DNA of 64,000 bases from contig CAWUHX010000282.1 in the NCBI GenBank assembly GCA_963922205.1, positions 388,607-452,606 on the forward strand, given 5' to 3'. This stretch comes from Romanomermis culicivorax. Lineage: Eukaryota; Nematoda; Enoplea; Mermithida; Mermithidae. Every line of letters starts with the position of its first letter. The stretch's first letter is position 1. The notes beneath the pieces are model-generated. The model made no database searches and was not told the DNA's origin. It worked only from the letters and a program-made list of their open reading frames with translations. A program made the translations under genes and the position numbers. Below are positions 10,471 through 22,400 of this stretch, piece by piece.

Positions 10471-12288
10471 ATCATTCTGCATGTAATGAAAACCGACCCA
10501 ACATTGAACTTTCCAGAGGAGGTTCAACGGAGAGCATTGGCTAACAAACTGAACCTGTCTTTTCCGCAGGCAGTAGCTGAGATAATAAGAGAACCCAACA
10601 TAGATGTGATATCCTGTACCAGCCAGCACTGCCATGGTGATGAGGGTGTTAAAGATCAACTGCACCGGTCCACTCAGAAGAGACTGTAAGCCCTGTATGA
10701 GATTGTGCTGTTGACCAGTAATCACCTGGTTTGCTGCCAGACCAACACCTTCCAGCGAGGCCTTGATGTCAGTTCCTACCCCTGCAACTGCCTGATAAAG
10801 AGAATCTGGTTGTAGGGATAGACCAGTGGTAAAGTTTACCAACCAGTTTAAGACTGCTTCAATTTGCTCAGTCCTGTAAACGTATTGTTTAAAGAAAGCA
10901 AAACCCAAAGGGGTCATCACTAACTGATTGTGAAAGAGCGCATGAGCATCAAAATGAGTGACGTTGAAGCGCTGTTTCCAGAAAAGTTCCAGCCCAATGT
11001 GGCTCACATGGATTGTGCCAGACTCAGTAAACCAGCCCGAGTGATTTTGGAAAATCCTTGTGAAGTGATGGTCACACGGCACTTTTGGGCTAAATCTAAT
11101 GAGATCTGGGCCACCGGGGGTGGCAAAGTAAATGGTACCACCAACCTGTATGGGTAGATACTTGTAACAGGTGTCCCCCACCCAGTACGAATGGTAGACA
11201 TAAGTGGCGTTGACCTTTTGACAGGGCCATATCATTAGTGCTTCACCCGTGAATTCTGCCATCAGGTCATTCCTTTGCAGAAATGCCCGAGCTCCTTGTG
11301 TAGGGTCAAAACGAAGCAACTGCCAAGTCAGATCAAGGTAGCATTGAGCATGAGCGCAAAGCTCAAGCCACATGAACTAAAAATTGTTAATTTCCGATTC
11401 TTTGATCTGCAGAGCCAGGTAGTTCAGTTTGGCATTGACGGGGTCAGGATGTGAGCCCTTTGCCAATCGGAACAACCTTTGGGTCATATTAAATCTTCCA
11501 TGGATGTGTAGAAGAAGACCCTGAACTGTCCGTACTGTGTTTAACCGGAGGTCGGGGCACAACCGGAAAACGCGAGAGTTTCCCAGGATCTTTAGGGCAA
11601 CCTGCAAATCATCGATGATGATATGGTTCCCTGACACAGACGCAGTGTAATTGCCCTGAGGACGATAATGGCACTGTGCTGTAAAGTTTTTTGCAGGCCA
11701 AACGATTACCCCGTCCAGAGTAGTACATTGACCTGCAGTGGGACTGCATCCACCTACATCTCCTAAGGTGCTTAGAGCTGTAGTGCGATCCCACGAAGCG
11801 ACCTGTCCCTCCTCAATGAAGAGGTTAGTCACTGTCTTGCAGACGTCACTGCTGCACCATGAGTACATCTGGTCCAGTGTTTGATTAGTGCTATAAAAGC
11901 AAAGGCCTATTTCCACAAGCTTTTGTAAACCAAACACCTTATTGTAATGTGCTAGCGTACAAGCTGCAGGTGCTAGATGCTGAGTGGTAATGACGTCTGC
12001 AGTAATGCCCCTAGATCCGAAAAAACCAGTGTTGGTGCACACCCTACGGTTTTGCAAAGTGCACTTCCATGCTAAAGTAGTGATTGGATTGGAACTAGGA
12101 ACATACACTCTAATATTCATGCGCCAATCACTCCATGAAGATTTTGGTGGCTTACATTCAACTTTTTGAGGTAGCTCAAGTGGATGACTGCTTCTTGAAG
12201 GACGGCAAAATTGGTACTGAGTAGCATGTGTTGCAGAGCTGATTCCTAAGAACAGTAGTGTCACCAAGGCCCAATTTATTACGTACAA
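10471..12288 (-). pseudogene. Element 1 env-like glycoprotein
   Basis: A membrane glycoprotein-like region placed between gag and protease. The N-terminal frame 12288-11377 begins with a hydrophobic signal-peptide-like stretch (about residues 4-20). Its ectodomain is cysteine-rich with several N-x-S/T sites. An in-frame TAG at 11377-11379 splits it from the continuation, which starts at 11373 in the same frame. The continuation has a conserved GWF-type segment and a transmembrane segment near residues 237-260, with a basic cytoplasmic start (CLRKRQ). Cysteine spacing, the FFGS motif and the (E)LC...W..L...P..GARA block recall class III glycoproteins of mononegavirus or chuvirus type. That is pattern memory, not an alignment. 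Confidence 0.65.
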
Positions 12289-12352
12289 GCTATTTAGAAA
12301 TGGTGCTCATAGATGTACACCAATATGTACAGTGTTCACCCGTCGGGTAGTT

Positions 12353-13221
12353 TCATTCTTTTTTGTCGTTATCAGACGATACCGGCTCCTCGTCAGGGGA
12401 GTCAATGACCAAACCCCTGCAGGGGTGAACTTCGCGAAGAACGCCAATCTTCGGGGACCACTGGGCGGTTGACATTGGGAATGGCAAGGCCTCGATGATG
12501 CTGACATCCTCGTTGATGGCGCGCAATGTCTCTCCAAAGGCATTGGCAACTGTGGGTGGCGGTTTCGGGGTGGCCACTGGTTGCTGCTGGTCAATCACCA
12601 CCAGTGTTTGGGCTCCTGTCATCATCATTGACGGTAACGGGGCAACAACTGCTGCTGGCTGCATGTTGCGGCTCGCCTGTTCCACAGGGCGGTGGACGGC
12701 GTACACTGCCAGCGATGATGGTTCACCATCCAACAGGATCTTGTCCACCAGGGTGGCCTGAATAGTTCTGTTGGCGATAAACTTGAGTGCTTGTCGAGCA
12801 ACATCGGGCCCCAATATCTGCAGCGCCGCTGGCGCCGATAGCACCACGTTGGCAGTGGTAAGCGCCTCAACCTCGAATGGCTCATTGAGTAGCACCCATG
12901 GGAGGTGCGGATACTTTTTGGCCAAATCTGTTGACCAAACGGCCCACATCCCATCAGTGACAGATGAGGAATCTGTAAATGAGAAATCATTAAAGCCGGT
13001 GACTTATAAGGATATCTGATTTTCAGACCTGAAATGTCAGGAAAAGAAGGTAGTATACCCAGCAGATTCATCGATTCCAATTGACTGATGACCTCCAATG
13101 CAGAGTCCGTAGGAATTCGGGGCGGCAGTCCTTGGGCAATAAAACGGGATGGAGGTGCCAGTGTACTTTCCGTCGGTCGATACGACATGACCATGCTGAC
13201 GTCGCCAGTCGTTTTCGGCAT
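12353..13221 (-). pseudogene. Element 1 unknown ORF X between gag and env
   Basis: Not recognised. One frame runs 13221 to about 12960 and continues after a frame change as 12949-12353, which ends in an acidic tail (DEEPVSSDNDKKE). Together they cover about 280 codons. The second part is Ala/Val/Pro-rich and has no cysteine cluster, membrane segment or catalytic motif I know. It lies where element 2 carries its own unrelated-looking 204-residue segment, so an extra domain between gag and env may belong to this lineage. Confidence 0.5.
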
Positions 13222-13269
13222 TGTTGATGGGTTTACATTGACCAGCGTCGTGTATTTCGGTGGCGGCGG

Positions 13270-14135
13270 CTAGGCCAACAAGGGAGTTGGTGCTGAAACC
13301 ACTGCGGCAGCTGAAAACCCAATACTGATTACACAGACAGGATAACACAATTGTGAATGATCCACCAGGTGTTCAGCCAGAACTTCATCATCCAGATCAA
13401 ACAGATCTAGGTGAGGAAGACTGTCGGTAGCCCTTACAGCATTGTTTTGCCACGGGGGTGGCTGATATTGGTTCCCTGTCACATGAGGAGGTGGATTAGC
13501 ATATCCCTAAAAATTCCCACTTGCCCTCTGAGGAGAGTAACCAGAATTACCAAAGTTAGTCTCACCAGGCATTGTCGGAGTTGGATGTGGGCAGGCCCTG
13601 GCCCTGTGCATTCGTATTAGTCCATCGGGTGCGCCCTTGTTTGACAAAAATAGCAACGGCTGGTGCCGGTGGCGATGGTGTTGCTAGGGCCAGTGTAGTC
13701 GGGATGTTGGGCCCCGCAACTAGCCTCGTTGTGGGTGCAGCCTCCAGGGTAGGAGCACATCTGTAAATGTGCCCCCGATGGGAGATTGCCAGCGTTTTGG
13801 ATGGGCCCAATGGCGTCGTTGACGGCATCGGGTTTCTCATAGGCGGCGCTGTTGGCTGAGCCACAAAGTGCACAATGTGAGCCATGAGCCATGAGCCTGG
13901 CCATATCCGATTGTAAACGTTGAATCTCGTCGGACGGCGTTGCCTACGGAGGTTGAGTGGTGCCCCTTTGATTCGACATTGACCTGATGTTGTTGGCGGT
14001 CCTTTGTTCTAAAGAGAAAACAGCATTAGATGGGGCAGTATACCTAATCTCATCCTGAAAAATCTGTGATTCTGCGTAACAAGCTGCTTTGAGAGTTTCT
14101 TGAAGAGTTGTAAACTCCCTGAACTTAATACTATC
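13270..14135 (-). pseudogene. Element 1 Gag C-terminal region, degraded
   Basis: Fragments in several frames continue from Gag. A Cys/His-containing stretch at 13904-13617 (HCALCG, then CYFCQTRAH) may be the remains of zinc knuckles for RNA binding. A proline-rich piece lies at 13482-13270. Frame changes at about 14136 and 13617 prevent a continuous reading. Confidence 0.5.
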
Positions 14136-14917
14136 TCAGAGCACTGGTTTCAACCCTTGCAGAAAGATAGGTTTTATAATCGAACCTCTAATGTCAGTCA
14201 CAATATCTGGATAAGCCACCCTGGACAGTTTCTTAAGGTGCTCAAGGTAGACTATTGCAGACTCAGTTGGCTTCTGCAGACAATCTTGGATCAACTGCTG
14301 ATGCAGATCTGAATCACATCCTACAGGAAAGTCTTTCCTTAGAAAAGTGGTGAACTCTTCGTAGTGGGTAGGCTGTGGAGTACGACTGCTAAAGTCCCGG
14401 TAGGATGCAAGAGCAGGACCTGTTAGGCAAGACTCCAGAAACGTGATTTTATATGCATGATCCGTTTCTGTTACCCCTTGAAGTGTAAAGGAACGGGTCA
14501 AGTGAGATATAAAATCTGTTATAGACTCACCAAAAGCACCCGAAAAGGCAGGAGGGGCCATGAAGCTGGACACAGGAGGGTGCCTTCTGCCATTCATAGC
14601 CTCCAGCTTCTGGTTGAGCAGTCCAAGTGCATTCTCAAATGCTGCTTGGACCTTATTCTCAATCTGTGAAAGTAGATCAATTTCTGACTTCATAGTTGAG
14701 GGTTCCTCTTCCTGTAATGTGGCTAAGACTGATAATTGTGCCTGTGAAGCTATTCGATCAAACTGAATAGAGAGAGGCTCACTGGTCTTTTTAAAACTAG
14801 AACTGAGATGGCAGGAACGTCTAGGTGTCTCTTTTTTGTGAAAATCAGGTATGTATTACTCTTGTGGTCTGGCGGCGAAGAGGCGCAGGAATTACGAGAT
14901 CGTTTACGCAAAGGCAT
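14136..14917 (-). pseudogene. Element 1 Gag (retrotransposon capsid)
   Basis: The 185-residue frame 14693-14136 has a Retrotrans_gag-type core: FSGAFGESITDFISHL, a YKITFLESCLTGPALASY region and a FLRKDF..QQLIQDCLQ helix. These build the capsid shell. The same frame is open upstream to about 14860. An ATG at 14917 opens a basic N-terminus (MPLRKRSRN) in a different frame, so one frame change separates the likely start from the core. Gag ends at a stop at 14136 with coding-like sequence continuing beyond. Confidence 0.75.
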
Positions 14918-16699
14918 TTTTGAGGCTTTAACAGTTGTTCTTTACAATAACTAGCAACCACTCAACAATGGGGCTAGAAAAGAACAAAGTTTTAGCCCTC
15001 AGAACAGCCAGAGAGATAGGCTAACTCAGAAGGGAATTTATTCTGTTGCCTATGTACTTAAAGAGGGGATAACCAGTGTGTAAAGAGAGGGAAATTATAC
15101 GTCCCAAACTTTAGTGAAAAAAATGGGGCTAGACCTGGTTATTTTAAACCAAAAGTGAATAAATTTTAAATGAAATGGTGGTTTCCCAACTGAAAAGAGG
15201 GACGACAGAAGGACTCATGAGTACGGATAAACCCACCCAAAAGGGACTTTTATTTGGAGGTCAAGTCCGTTGTGCTAGTTTACAAAACCTTGGATTCGGG
15301 AGAGCTCCTAACCGACAAAGTCCTACTCACCAGGAGTAGCGCGTGAAATAGCATAAGAATTAATAAGTAAAGGGGCACAACTTAAACCTAACTTAGTGGG
15401 TGTAAATAGATAGGGACAAAACTAGTTTACACACCAGAATATGCAAAGGGGATGCGCTATTACGCAATCAGCCTCGCTCACTGGGAGCAATTGCGATCTC
15501 TGAAAAGTGTGATGACTAGACAGGAGGTTCCCAAGGGGACGACATTCGCATGTATTCTACAACCATGCCCAAAATGGGAATGCACGTTTTGAACAGAACG
15601 GGAGCTCTCCAGGAGCAGTATATAGGGCTGGTGGCCGGGATTCCAGTCACTGAGATGAAGTGAGGCTCACTATGTCACGAGTTGAGGCAAGAGCACCAGG
15701 TACCAAGGTGCTATTCCAACACACTCAGTCAGTAAATGGGTGGCATGGGGGTCCTTGGCCCAGCTGTGCCTAATAGGGGTGGGGATATGCAGGCTTCCTC
15801 CTATGATTTGAGGCACAGCTCAAAGCATCTTGAGATCAGGGGTACAGTCTGTCTCGATTAAATGAGTGTAAAGTGGGGAGCTAAGGTGGACTCATTTGTA
15901 ATGTGTTTAGGCGGACTCGAACACCTCGGCTTAGGCAGACTAGCGGCATATTATGCTATATGGACAACCAATGGAGGCGGACTCAGAATTAATGGGGGAC
16001 TCTATGGCGGACATTATTAGGCCAGCTAACGAAGGCGTTTGAGTGTAAAGAATAATTACAGAGGGGCCTTTTACACTTTAGGCCTAAGCAGTGGCTGTGC
16101 CATAATTCCTGAGGAATTATTCTGGTGGGGACACTGAAGAAGATCATCCATGAGAAAGAAATGCGAGAAATTAGAAAGGAAATTTACAGGAAGGTTGTCA
16201 ACCCTTGTGGTTGTTAGACACAGGCAGTACTACTGCAAATGCGTAACTGTTGCGTAAGTTGAACAACTGACCCAGCTGAGGCCGAGTGTAAACCCGTTCA
16301 AACCTGCAGTTAAAGCTTTAAAGGTGGTCACGCACTGATCAATCAGTGCTGCTACCGGGGGACAACCTAATCAGTATCACGGACCAAGTGCATCTCAGGC
16401 TGAGTGAGCATGTCAACTGATGTTTCCCAGGCATCAGTGATACACAGACACAACACTTGGACAAGAGCCGTAGGTGAGGGGGTCATATTCTAGCAATCAC
16501 CTAGGACTCAAGTGGCATCTTGTAAACCCACAGTAACCTGGTGCTGACGTCAAAGGATGTGATATACACCACCACACACTCGGTGCTGACCTCAGGTGAC
16601 TGAGATGTAAGTGCCATAGTCTCATATTGCAGTACACCACATGTACACCAAAGGTAAGAGCCTACGGCCACAGACCCCTTATGGCAACACAGAGCATTG

Positions 16700-17372
16700 C
16701 TGTTGCTGACGCCAGAATAGGACTGTAAAGTCTCAATTCCAATACTGGAATAGAAACATTATCACTGCGGACATCAGTAGGTAGGGCCTTAAGGCCAGCA
16801 ACCCTGCTATGGCAACACAGAGCATCGCTGTTGCTGACGTCAAAAAGTACTAGCTGAGTTTCAGCTACCCTACAACAATGATAAGAGATGCAGTTGTTGC
16901 AGACATCAGATGTGTGGTTTGTAAGGCCTCACATCCCCGAACAACAACATGGAGCATTGTTGTTTCTGACGTCAAAGACTGGAACCAGTATACCCGACCA
17001 GTCCTAGTGCAACACACGAACCTCTGCTGTTGCAGATGTCAGAGAGATGATGCTGTACAGTCACCATCCCGCAATAACAACATGTCACATTGCCATTGCT
17101 GACGTCAGAGGTAGAGCCAGAGGGCCACCCACCCCCTAAAGCAACAGCAAGAGATGCAGCTGTTGCAGATGCAGGGGGAGGATACAGAGAACCAGCAACC
17201 CCTGAGCGGCTACATGCTATGCAGCCATTGCTGACGTCAGATGCATGACCCAGACAGTCACGCCTAAACACAACAGCAGCATGTGAGGTAGTTGCAGGCA
17301 TCAGAGGTAGGGTCCCCAAGACACACCACCTCATAACAACAACACGGTAAGCTGTTGTTGCTGACGTCAGTG
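16700..17372. promoter_or_regulatory. 66-bp tandem array with TGACGTCA sites
   Basis: Eleven units spaced 62-67 bp. The site position in each unit falls at 16707, 16769, 16835, 16901, 16967, 17034, 17100, 17167, 17232, 17296 and 17362. Perfect palindromic TGACGTCA occurs at 16835, 16967, 17100, 17232 and 17362, that is in every second unit, so the true period is about 132 bp. Alternate units carry AGACATCA-like variants. Many units also contain a short stem such as CAACAACA..TGTTGTTG next to the site. TGACGTCA is the CRE recognised by CREB/ATF bZIP proteins. A promoter, enhancer or insulator role is inferred. Confidence 0.75.
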
Positions 17373-18429
17373 GTCACGATCGATAAGATTGTCACCACGT
17401 GCAATTACGTACAGAGACAGAAAAGAAAGAAGACCGTACAGTAGGTGGAAAAATAATAAGAATGCCCTACTGAAGGGTTGCCAACTGTGACATATGTATG
17501 ACCGGTAAAAGAAAAAAAATTTTTTTTTGAATTAAAATGAATGAAGAATGTTTGATTTAGTAGAAAGAAAAAGGGATAAAATTTTAATTTGTTTGTTTAG
17601 AAAGAAGAGAAAGTAGGTTATTAGTTTTTTATTTGATTTGATTTTTGAGATAAGAAAATTTATTGGGTGAAAAAGTTATTATAATGGGTGTCACACATAA
17701 CCTATAGATGACCGAGAAAATAAAAAAGTAAAGTAAATAAAATAAAATTTGAGGCCGAAGAGATAAGCAATGTGATCTGCTAAGTATGGTGTTATATGTG
17801 TCAACAGTATGATTTGGCTTGTTTGGCGGGAAAATGAGCAACTTGGCAAGTGCTCAGTGAAGATAAGAAAAATTTTGAAAAAGTGTGTTGACACAAATAC
17901 TGGACACAGATAACAAATCACAACCACACTTGATGTCCAGAATCAAGAGTGGAAGGGGTACTGTATCTCGTGATCGGAGATCCCGAAACCCTCAGGGGCT
18001 GTAAAACCTCATGGGCTGTGATACGCAAGTACCCGTACCCAGGTATACTGTAGTTAGAGTATGTGCAAATCACAGTCATACTGTAACCAAATAGCCATAC
18101 AGTGGTACAGTAACCTATTGAATCACATGCAGTGGAGGAAGGCCCAATTTAAAGAGAATGGAAAAAGAAAAATGATAAAAAAAAGCTCAGAGGAGATTTA
18201 TGCAGAATACTCTATTTAAACTCGACTCTGGGAAGTTTTGACTCTTGGGGATCAACTCTGGGGAAAAACCTAATGCCAGGGGATTTATCAAAGCTTACCG
18301 GCGGTACAACACACATAAGGCGATGAATTACACACAAGAATCATCAATTTGATCACTGGTTGGGGCTTATCCCGACTGACAGTAATAAAACTCTACTCAA
18401 ACGGGGTGCTGTTTGAGTTGGTGACAAAA

Positions 18430-18660
18430 CTCGAACATAAGGGCCATTTCCGACCTAAGGGCCAGTGTACCTGCTTAAGGGCGTATCTGACTTACATGAG
18501 GGCAAAAGATCATCCTAAGGGTCAGTAGTCCCACTCAGAATGCAAATCAGCAGACCTGAGAGAGGTTTCCCCACTCCAGTGGTGATTCTCATGATTTGAG
18601 AGAGGTTTTTCCACTCAAACCAAAATTTTACCGAATTGAAAGAGGTATCTCCACTCAAAA
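18430..18660. repeat. Two short leader repeat arrays
   Basis: At 18430-18520 a CCTAAGGGCCAG-like word recurs about every 25 bp, four or five times. At 18555-18660 a GAGAGAGGTTT.CCACTC word recurs three times about every 45 bp. Both lie just inside the 5' LTR of element 1. Confidence 0.6.
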
Positions 18661-18703
18661 GGGTAAAGGGTTTGTTCCCAAGAGCTGTGAAGCCAGACTT
18701 AAA

Positions 18704-18725
18704 GGTCGATTTTCCAGCCTCACCA
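18704..18725 (-). promoter_or_regulatory. Element 1 primer-binding site
   Basis: Read on the minus strand, the base after the 5' LTR (ending in ACA) starts TGGTGAGGCTGG. TGG pairs with the CCA end of a tRNA primer, and the site abuts the LTR with no spacer. The tRNA was not identified. Confidence 0.65.
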
Positions 18726-19356
18726 TGTTACATTAAACAAAATAGGAGCCATGTCACATTAACTGAATTGGTGATCAGTGCCATTGATGGGAAAACCATA
18801 TCCCATGAGAAATATGGCCATGACACTGCAAGTGACATGCTGTGACCCCATTGGGTGGCTTGCTAATGTATTCGTTTCCGATTTCCACTGCAGAAGATGC
18901 CTATGGTCACATAGACATTTTCCAGTTCACTACGTTAAGCATTGGGGCGAGTTTTCACTCTCCATGCTTAGCATAGGAACGTCATCTAGTGAGAATTTCC
19001 AACTAGGCGTTTCATATTGTGAAACATCGCTAGTTTTTACTGATAAGAGGTGCACGTTGTGCTCCAATTACAGTGATGAGCTCGGAGAGCTTATGTTTAA
19101 CGGAAATTTTGACTAGCCGGTTACATACCCTAGTCTACGTGGGCAACAAAAAAATAACAAATGGTAACGGAAATAAAAGTGTGAAAATAAAACAGAAACG
19201 AAACACAAAAAGTACACACAGAAATTGCATGTAAAAATTATAAAATCGAAACGTAAAATTAATGCAAGTTACTGTAAAATAAAACGTGACGAGAAACATA
19301 ATGGAAAAATATGATGTGAATCACATGACGCTGGCGAAATTCATCAGCACGTGACA
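18726..19356 (-). repeat. Element 1 5' LTR (short form, 631 bp)
   Basis: For this minus-strand element the right-hand LTR is the 5' LTR and would carry the promoter. It begins TGTTACATTAAAC and ends GCACGTGACA. Substitutions and small indels against the left LTR are numerous, suggesting roughly 5 percent divergence outside the 799-bp gap. Confidence 0.88.
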
Positions 19357-19433
19357 CTAGACTAGATTGAAGATGGTACTCGTTTTTTTTTTAATTTTTG
19401 GGTATATAAGTATTCCATAAGAAACAGACTTTG
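19357..19433. repeat. MITE-1 copy, right part, beyond element 1
   Basis: After the CTAG duplication the sequence resumes MITE-1 (AATTTTTGGGTATATAAGTA, then ATAAGAAACAGACT) where 3907 left off. Confidence 0.65.
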
Positions 19434-22400
19434 GAATAGAACTTTTATCGGAAAAATTGACGAATTGGAAATTCTGAGTTACATATAGTTAAGCAAAAAT
19501 AAGAGCTTGCTTTTTCAGTTTAATTATTTCGAGGCATTTCAAGGAAAATAGATTCTACTTTTGCGTTTATTCCGCGTCCAACAGACTGGCTCATATATTA
19601 GCGTAGAGGGTTTTTGATCTTACCGAGAGTGTTTGACCTCATCTAGATTATGTATCGAACTGCACCCAAATAGAGACTTATCAAGGCGAGCAGGAATTTC
19701 TTTGTTAAGAGCCCAGACATCATCGACAGATTTCTTGAGATCTATCCAGGAACACGGTTTGTAAAATAAAAAAATCTCAATCCTTGACGGTGTAAGGCGT
19801 GATTAAGTTTGACTTCCCCCGATGGTTAGCAGTAGTAATAGTAGTAATATCAGCAGTTATAGCAGCTCACAGTTGTTGATAGGTTTAGAAGTCTTCTGAT
19901 AGACCAGTGCAGATGTCGGAGTAGACAAAGTGGTAAAAAGTTGTTGAAGAAGACTAGCCGAAATATTTGCGAAAACCCAAAATTGAATAAAATTCATTTA
20001 AATAAATGAACAGCTAGTGTTCGGGATACGTCCCCATCTGGTAGCATTTGCAAAAAATGAGACAAATTTTTTTTAGAAAATTCAAATCTATCCGAAGGAC
20101 AATTTTTTCTTTCGGAAAAACATTCTCGTCGGCGGGAAGCCGAAATAAAAAAAGAAATTGATATTAGAGACAAAATAAACATTTGTGAGCTTTGAAAGTC
20201 AAACATCAATCACTTTGCTATACGCCGCCAAGGTCTAACATTCATCCTCTTGTTCCTCCTCTCTTCAAAATTGGATATGCTTAACGTGTACATGAAAAAG
20301 ACGCCTTACATTGCCCGTCTTCAGAATGTAGACGGAAGATCTCTTTATTTCGTGTATCTTATTAAATTAATGAAAAAGTCATATATAATCAATCAAGTCT
20401 ATGACATCTTTTTTTCTTGATTGATAGGTATTGACACAAAAAGTTAACGTTCTCGTTTCAGAAGTTATACTGTGTAAACTAAGCCATATATTGGAGTACC
20501 TACCATCAATAAATCATTTTCTTCGGTTTCTAACTTCCATATCAAGAAAATCAAGGAAACTTATCGGCAGTTCCAAAAAATTTACTTCTGATTTTGCTTG
20601 ACATTTTAGAATCAGTTGCTTTTTTGAACAATTTGGTCTCAACAAAAATTTCGTACAATGGAAATCGTGCTAGCTGACCACGCTTGAAAGATTTGTCACA
20701 CTTTAACGGAAATTCAAAAATTTGGTAAACTGGTCCGAGAATAACAATGCTACCGTAAAAGCATGTGGAAAGAGAGAATGATATTCTTAGTTATACTAAA
20801 CAGTTCGGTAATTAGAGGGCCCAAGACTTGCAAACCGAAAGAGATTCAATGAATTCGGTTCTACATTAGAAATAACCACAGGTCTTCAGGACACAAAGCT
20901 CTTATTCAAAATAGCCTAAAAATAGCTAAAATACCATGATTTTTAAAAATAATTTGATGAAGGAACAGGAATAAGCGATTCTTCCACAATCATAATGCCA
21001 GCTTCCATAGAATGTCTGGTTTCGAATTGTTAAAGGTGCCACAGGGGTTACGGCTCGAAACTCATTACAAAATATAGAGCTACAGTAAGACAAACACATT
21101 ACTGTATCAACAAATAATGTAACTTACTGACTGTAAAGCTCTTCAGAGCAAAAGGAGAGAATTTTAACGATTTGATTTCGTGGAAAACAACGTCATCATT
21201 CCCTTTTTTCATTGGACTTCCAAAATCAATAATCAGTTAATTTAAGCCTTTTCATGCTGGAGCCATTAAAAATTTTCTGCTGGACTTTATACAGGAGGCA
21301 ATGAAGAGCCGTAAAAGTCTATAGAATATGAAAACCTATAGAAACTCGAAGTTTGGGGGCCATTAAAAAGAGACAAAACGAAGCGACGGCAGTTCTTTTT
21401 TCGTATAAAAATCAATTTCCTGGCGCGGCACTTGCTCTTGTGTTTTCGGAGGAATTTCTGAAGCCGAAAAAAATGATAGCGAGCATCTCACGTGGGCCTG
21501 AAAAATCGTTCTTTGGCCAACGATTATACAGTAGAAAAACAGAAAATTATGGCACGAAAAGCACGTCTCACAACTAAATTTCGGTGGACTGTTTAGTCGG
21601 CCCGGCAGTCGAAATGTTTCTAATCCAATTCTAATTTGATTTGAGTAGAAACTTCAAATACTGTCGAAGGAATTGAACACATAAAACGATGTATGTGCAT
21701 TGACACATCAATTTTGCCCATACGGTTATAATTTTTGTTAATGTAAAACGTGACATCTGCAACCAGGTTATGCAATAAAATATAGTGTAGATTTAATGAA
21801 ACGTTGAACAGCGATATCAATAATAGACAAATATCCTATCAAATTTCGTAGGCACTCTGCCTTAGGATTTCTGTAGAGCTCAAGATATTCGAACGTACCC
21901 AAAAATTAATTACCGATAATTTGAGAGCTGATCAGAACAGTCGACTGGTATAAATTCTGCCATCCGAACCTCCTGAAAAAGTTTTTGGTCTCGTTATTGT
22001 GAAGATTTGTCTCAGCATTATAGACAATATTTATGCCTCATGTTTAGAATTTTCTACAAGGTACACGTTCAAAAAGCTTGCAATCAAGTCAAAAATCTAT
22101 CAGCAGTAATCTCATAGATGTTTTTGGGTCTATGATGATGAAACCAAAACTTTAATACTAATTTTGACATCGTGGAGTTCTGTAAGAGTATTTGCAGTCC
22201 GGAGGTCTTATCATAACGCTCATGACATTTTGTAAGTAAAAATTGGACCAAGCTGTGAGCATTAAAAGTTGTATTGGAGATATGTGTAATAGACAGCTTG
22301 CATAAGTAATGTGTTTTGAATTAGCAACCTACGCAAAAGTCAATTTTTAATACCATTAACGTGTTGATTTTTTTTTGTTACAAGTAGGTCGACTGATTTA

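Larger units (their letters stand above)
14918..18725 (-). other. Element 1 long 5' leader
   Basis: Some 3.8 kb between the 5' LTR and gag without a convincing reading frame. It is organised into repeats: a 66-bp array at 16700-17372, GGCGGAC-containing repeats around 15890-16020, and two short arrays at 18430-18660. A pyrimidine/purine-skewed AT-rich stretch lies at 17500-17930. Such a long, repeat-built leader suggests regulatory content. Confidence 0.7.
3908..19356 (-). mobile_element. Ty3/Gypsy-type LTR retroelement with env-like gene (element 1)
   Basis: A complete insertion of 15.4 kb. The LTRs begin TGTCAC/TGTTAC and end GTGACA. The identical 4-bp CTAG at 3904-3907 and 19357-19360 is the target-site duplication. 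Internal genes run on the minus strand in the order leader, gag, unknown ORF, env-like glycoprotein, two retropepsin domains, RT, RNase H and integrase. Pol order (RT-RH-IN) and motifs are Ty3/Gypsy type. Frames shift between almost every domain and the LTRs have clearly diverged, so this copy is dead. The env-like region before the protease is the unusual feature and is shared with element 2. Confidence 0.93.

Noticed and set aside
9496-12288. Env-like region as a nested foreign insertion
   Set aside because: No direct repeats or terminal structures surround it, it is in frame with the first protease domain, and element 2 has the same order.
15000-15700. Possible gag start farther upstream in the leader of element 1
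   Set aside because: All three minus frames have dense stops here.
16700-17372. CRISPR-like regular array
   Set aside because: The genome is eukaryotic, and the repeats are diverged with related spacers. It is an ordinary tandem array with CRE sites in a retroelement leader.
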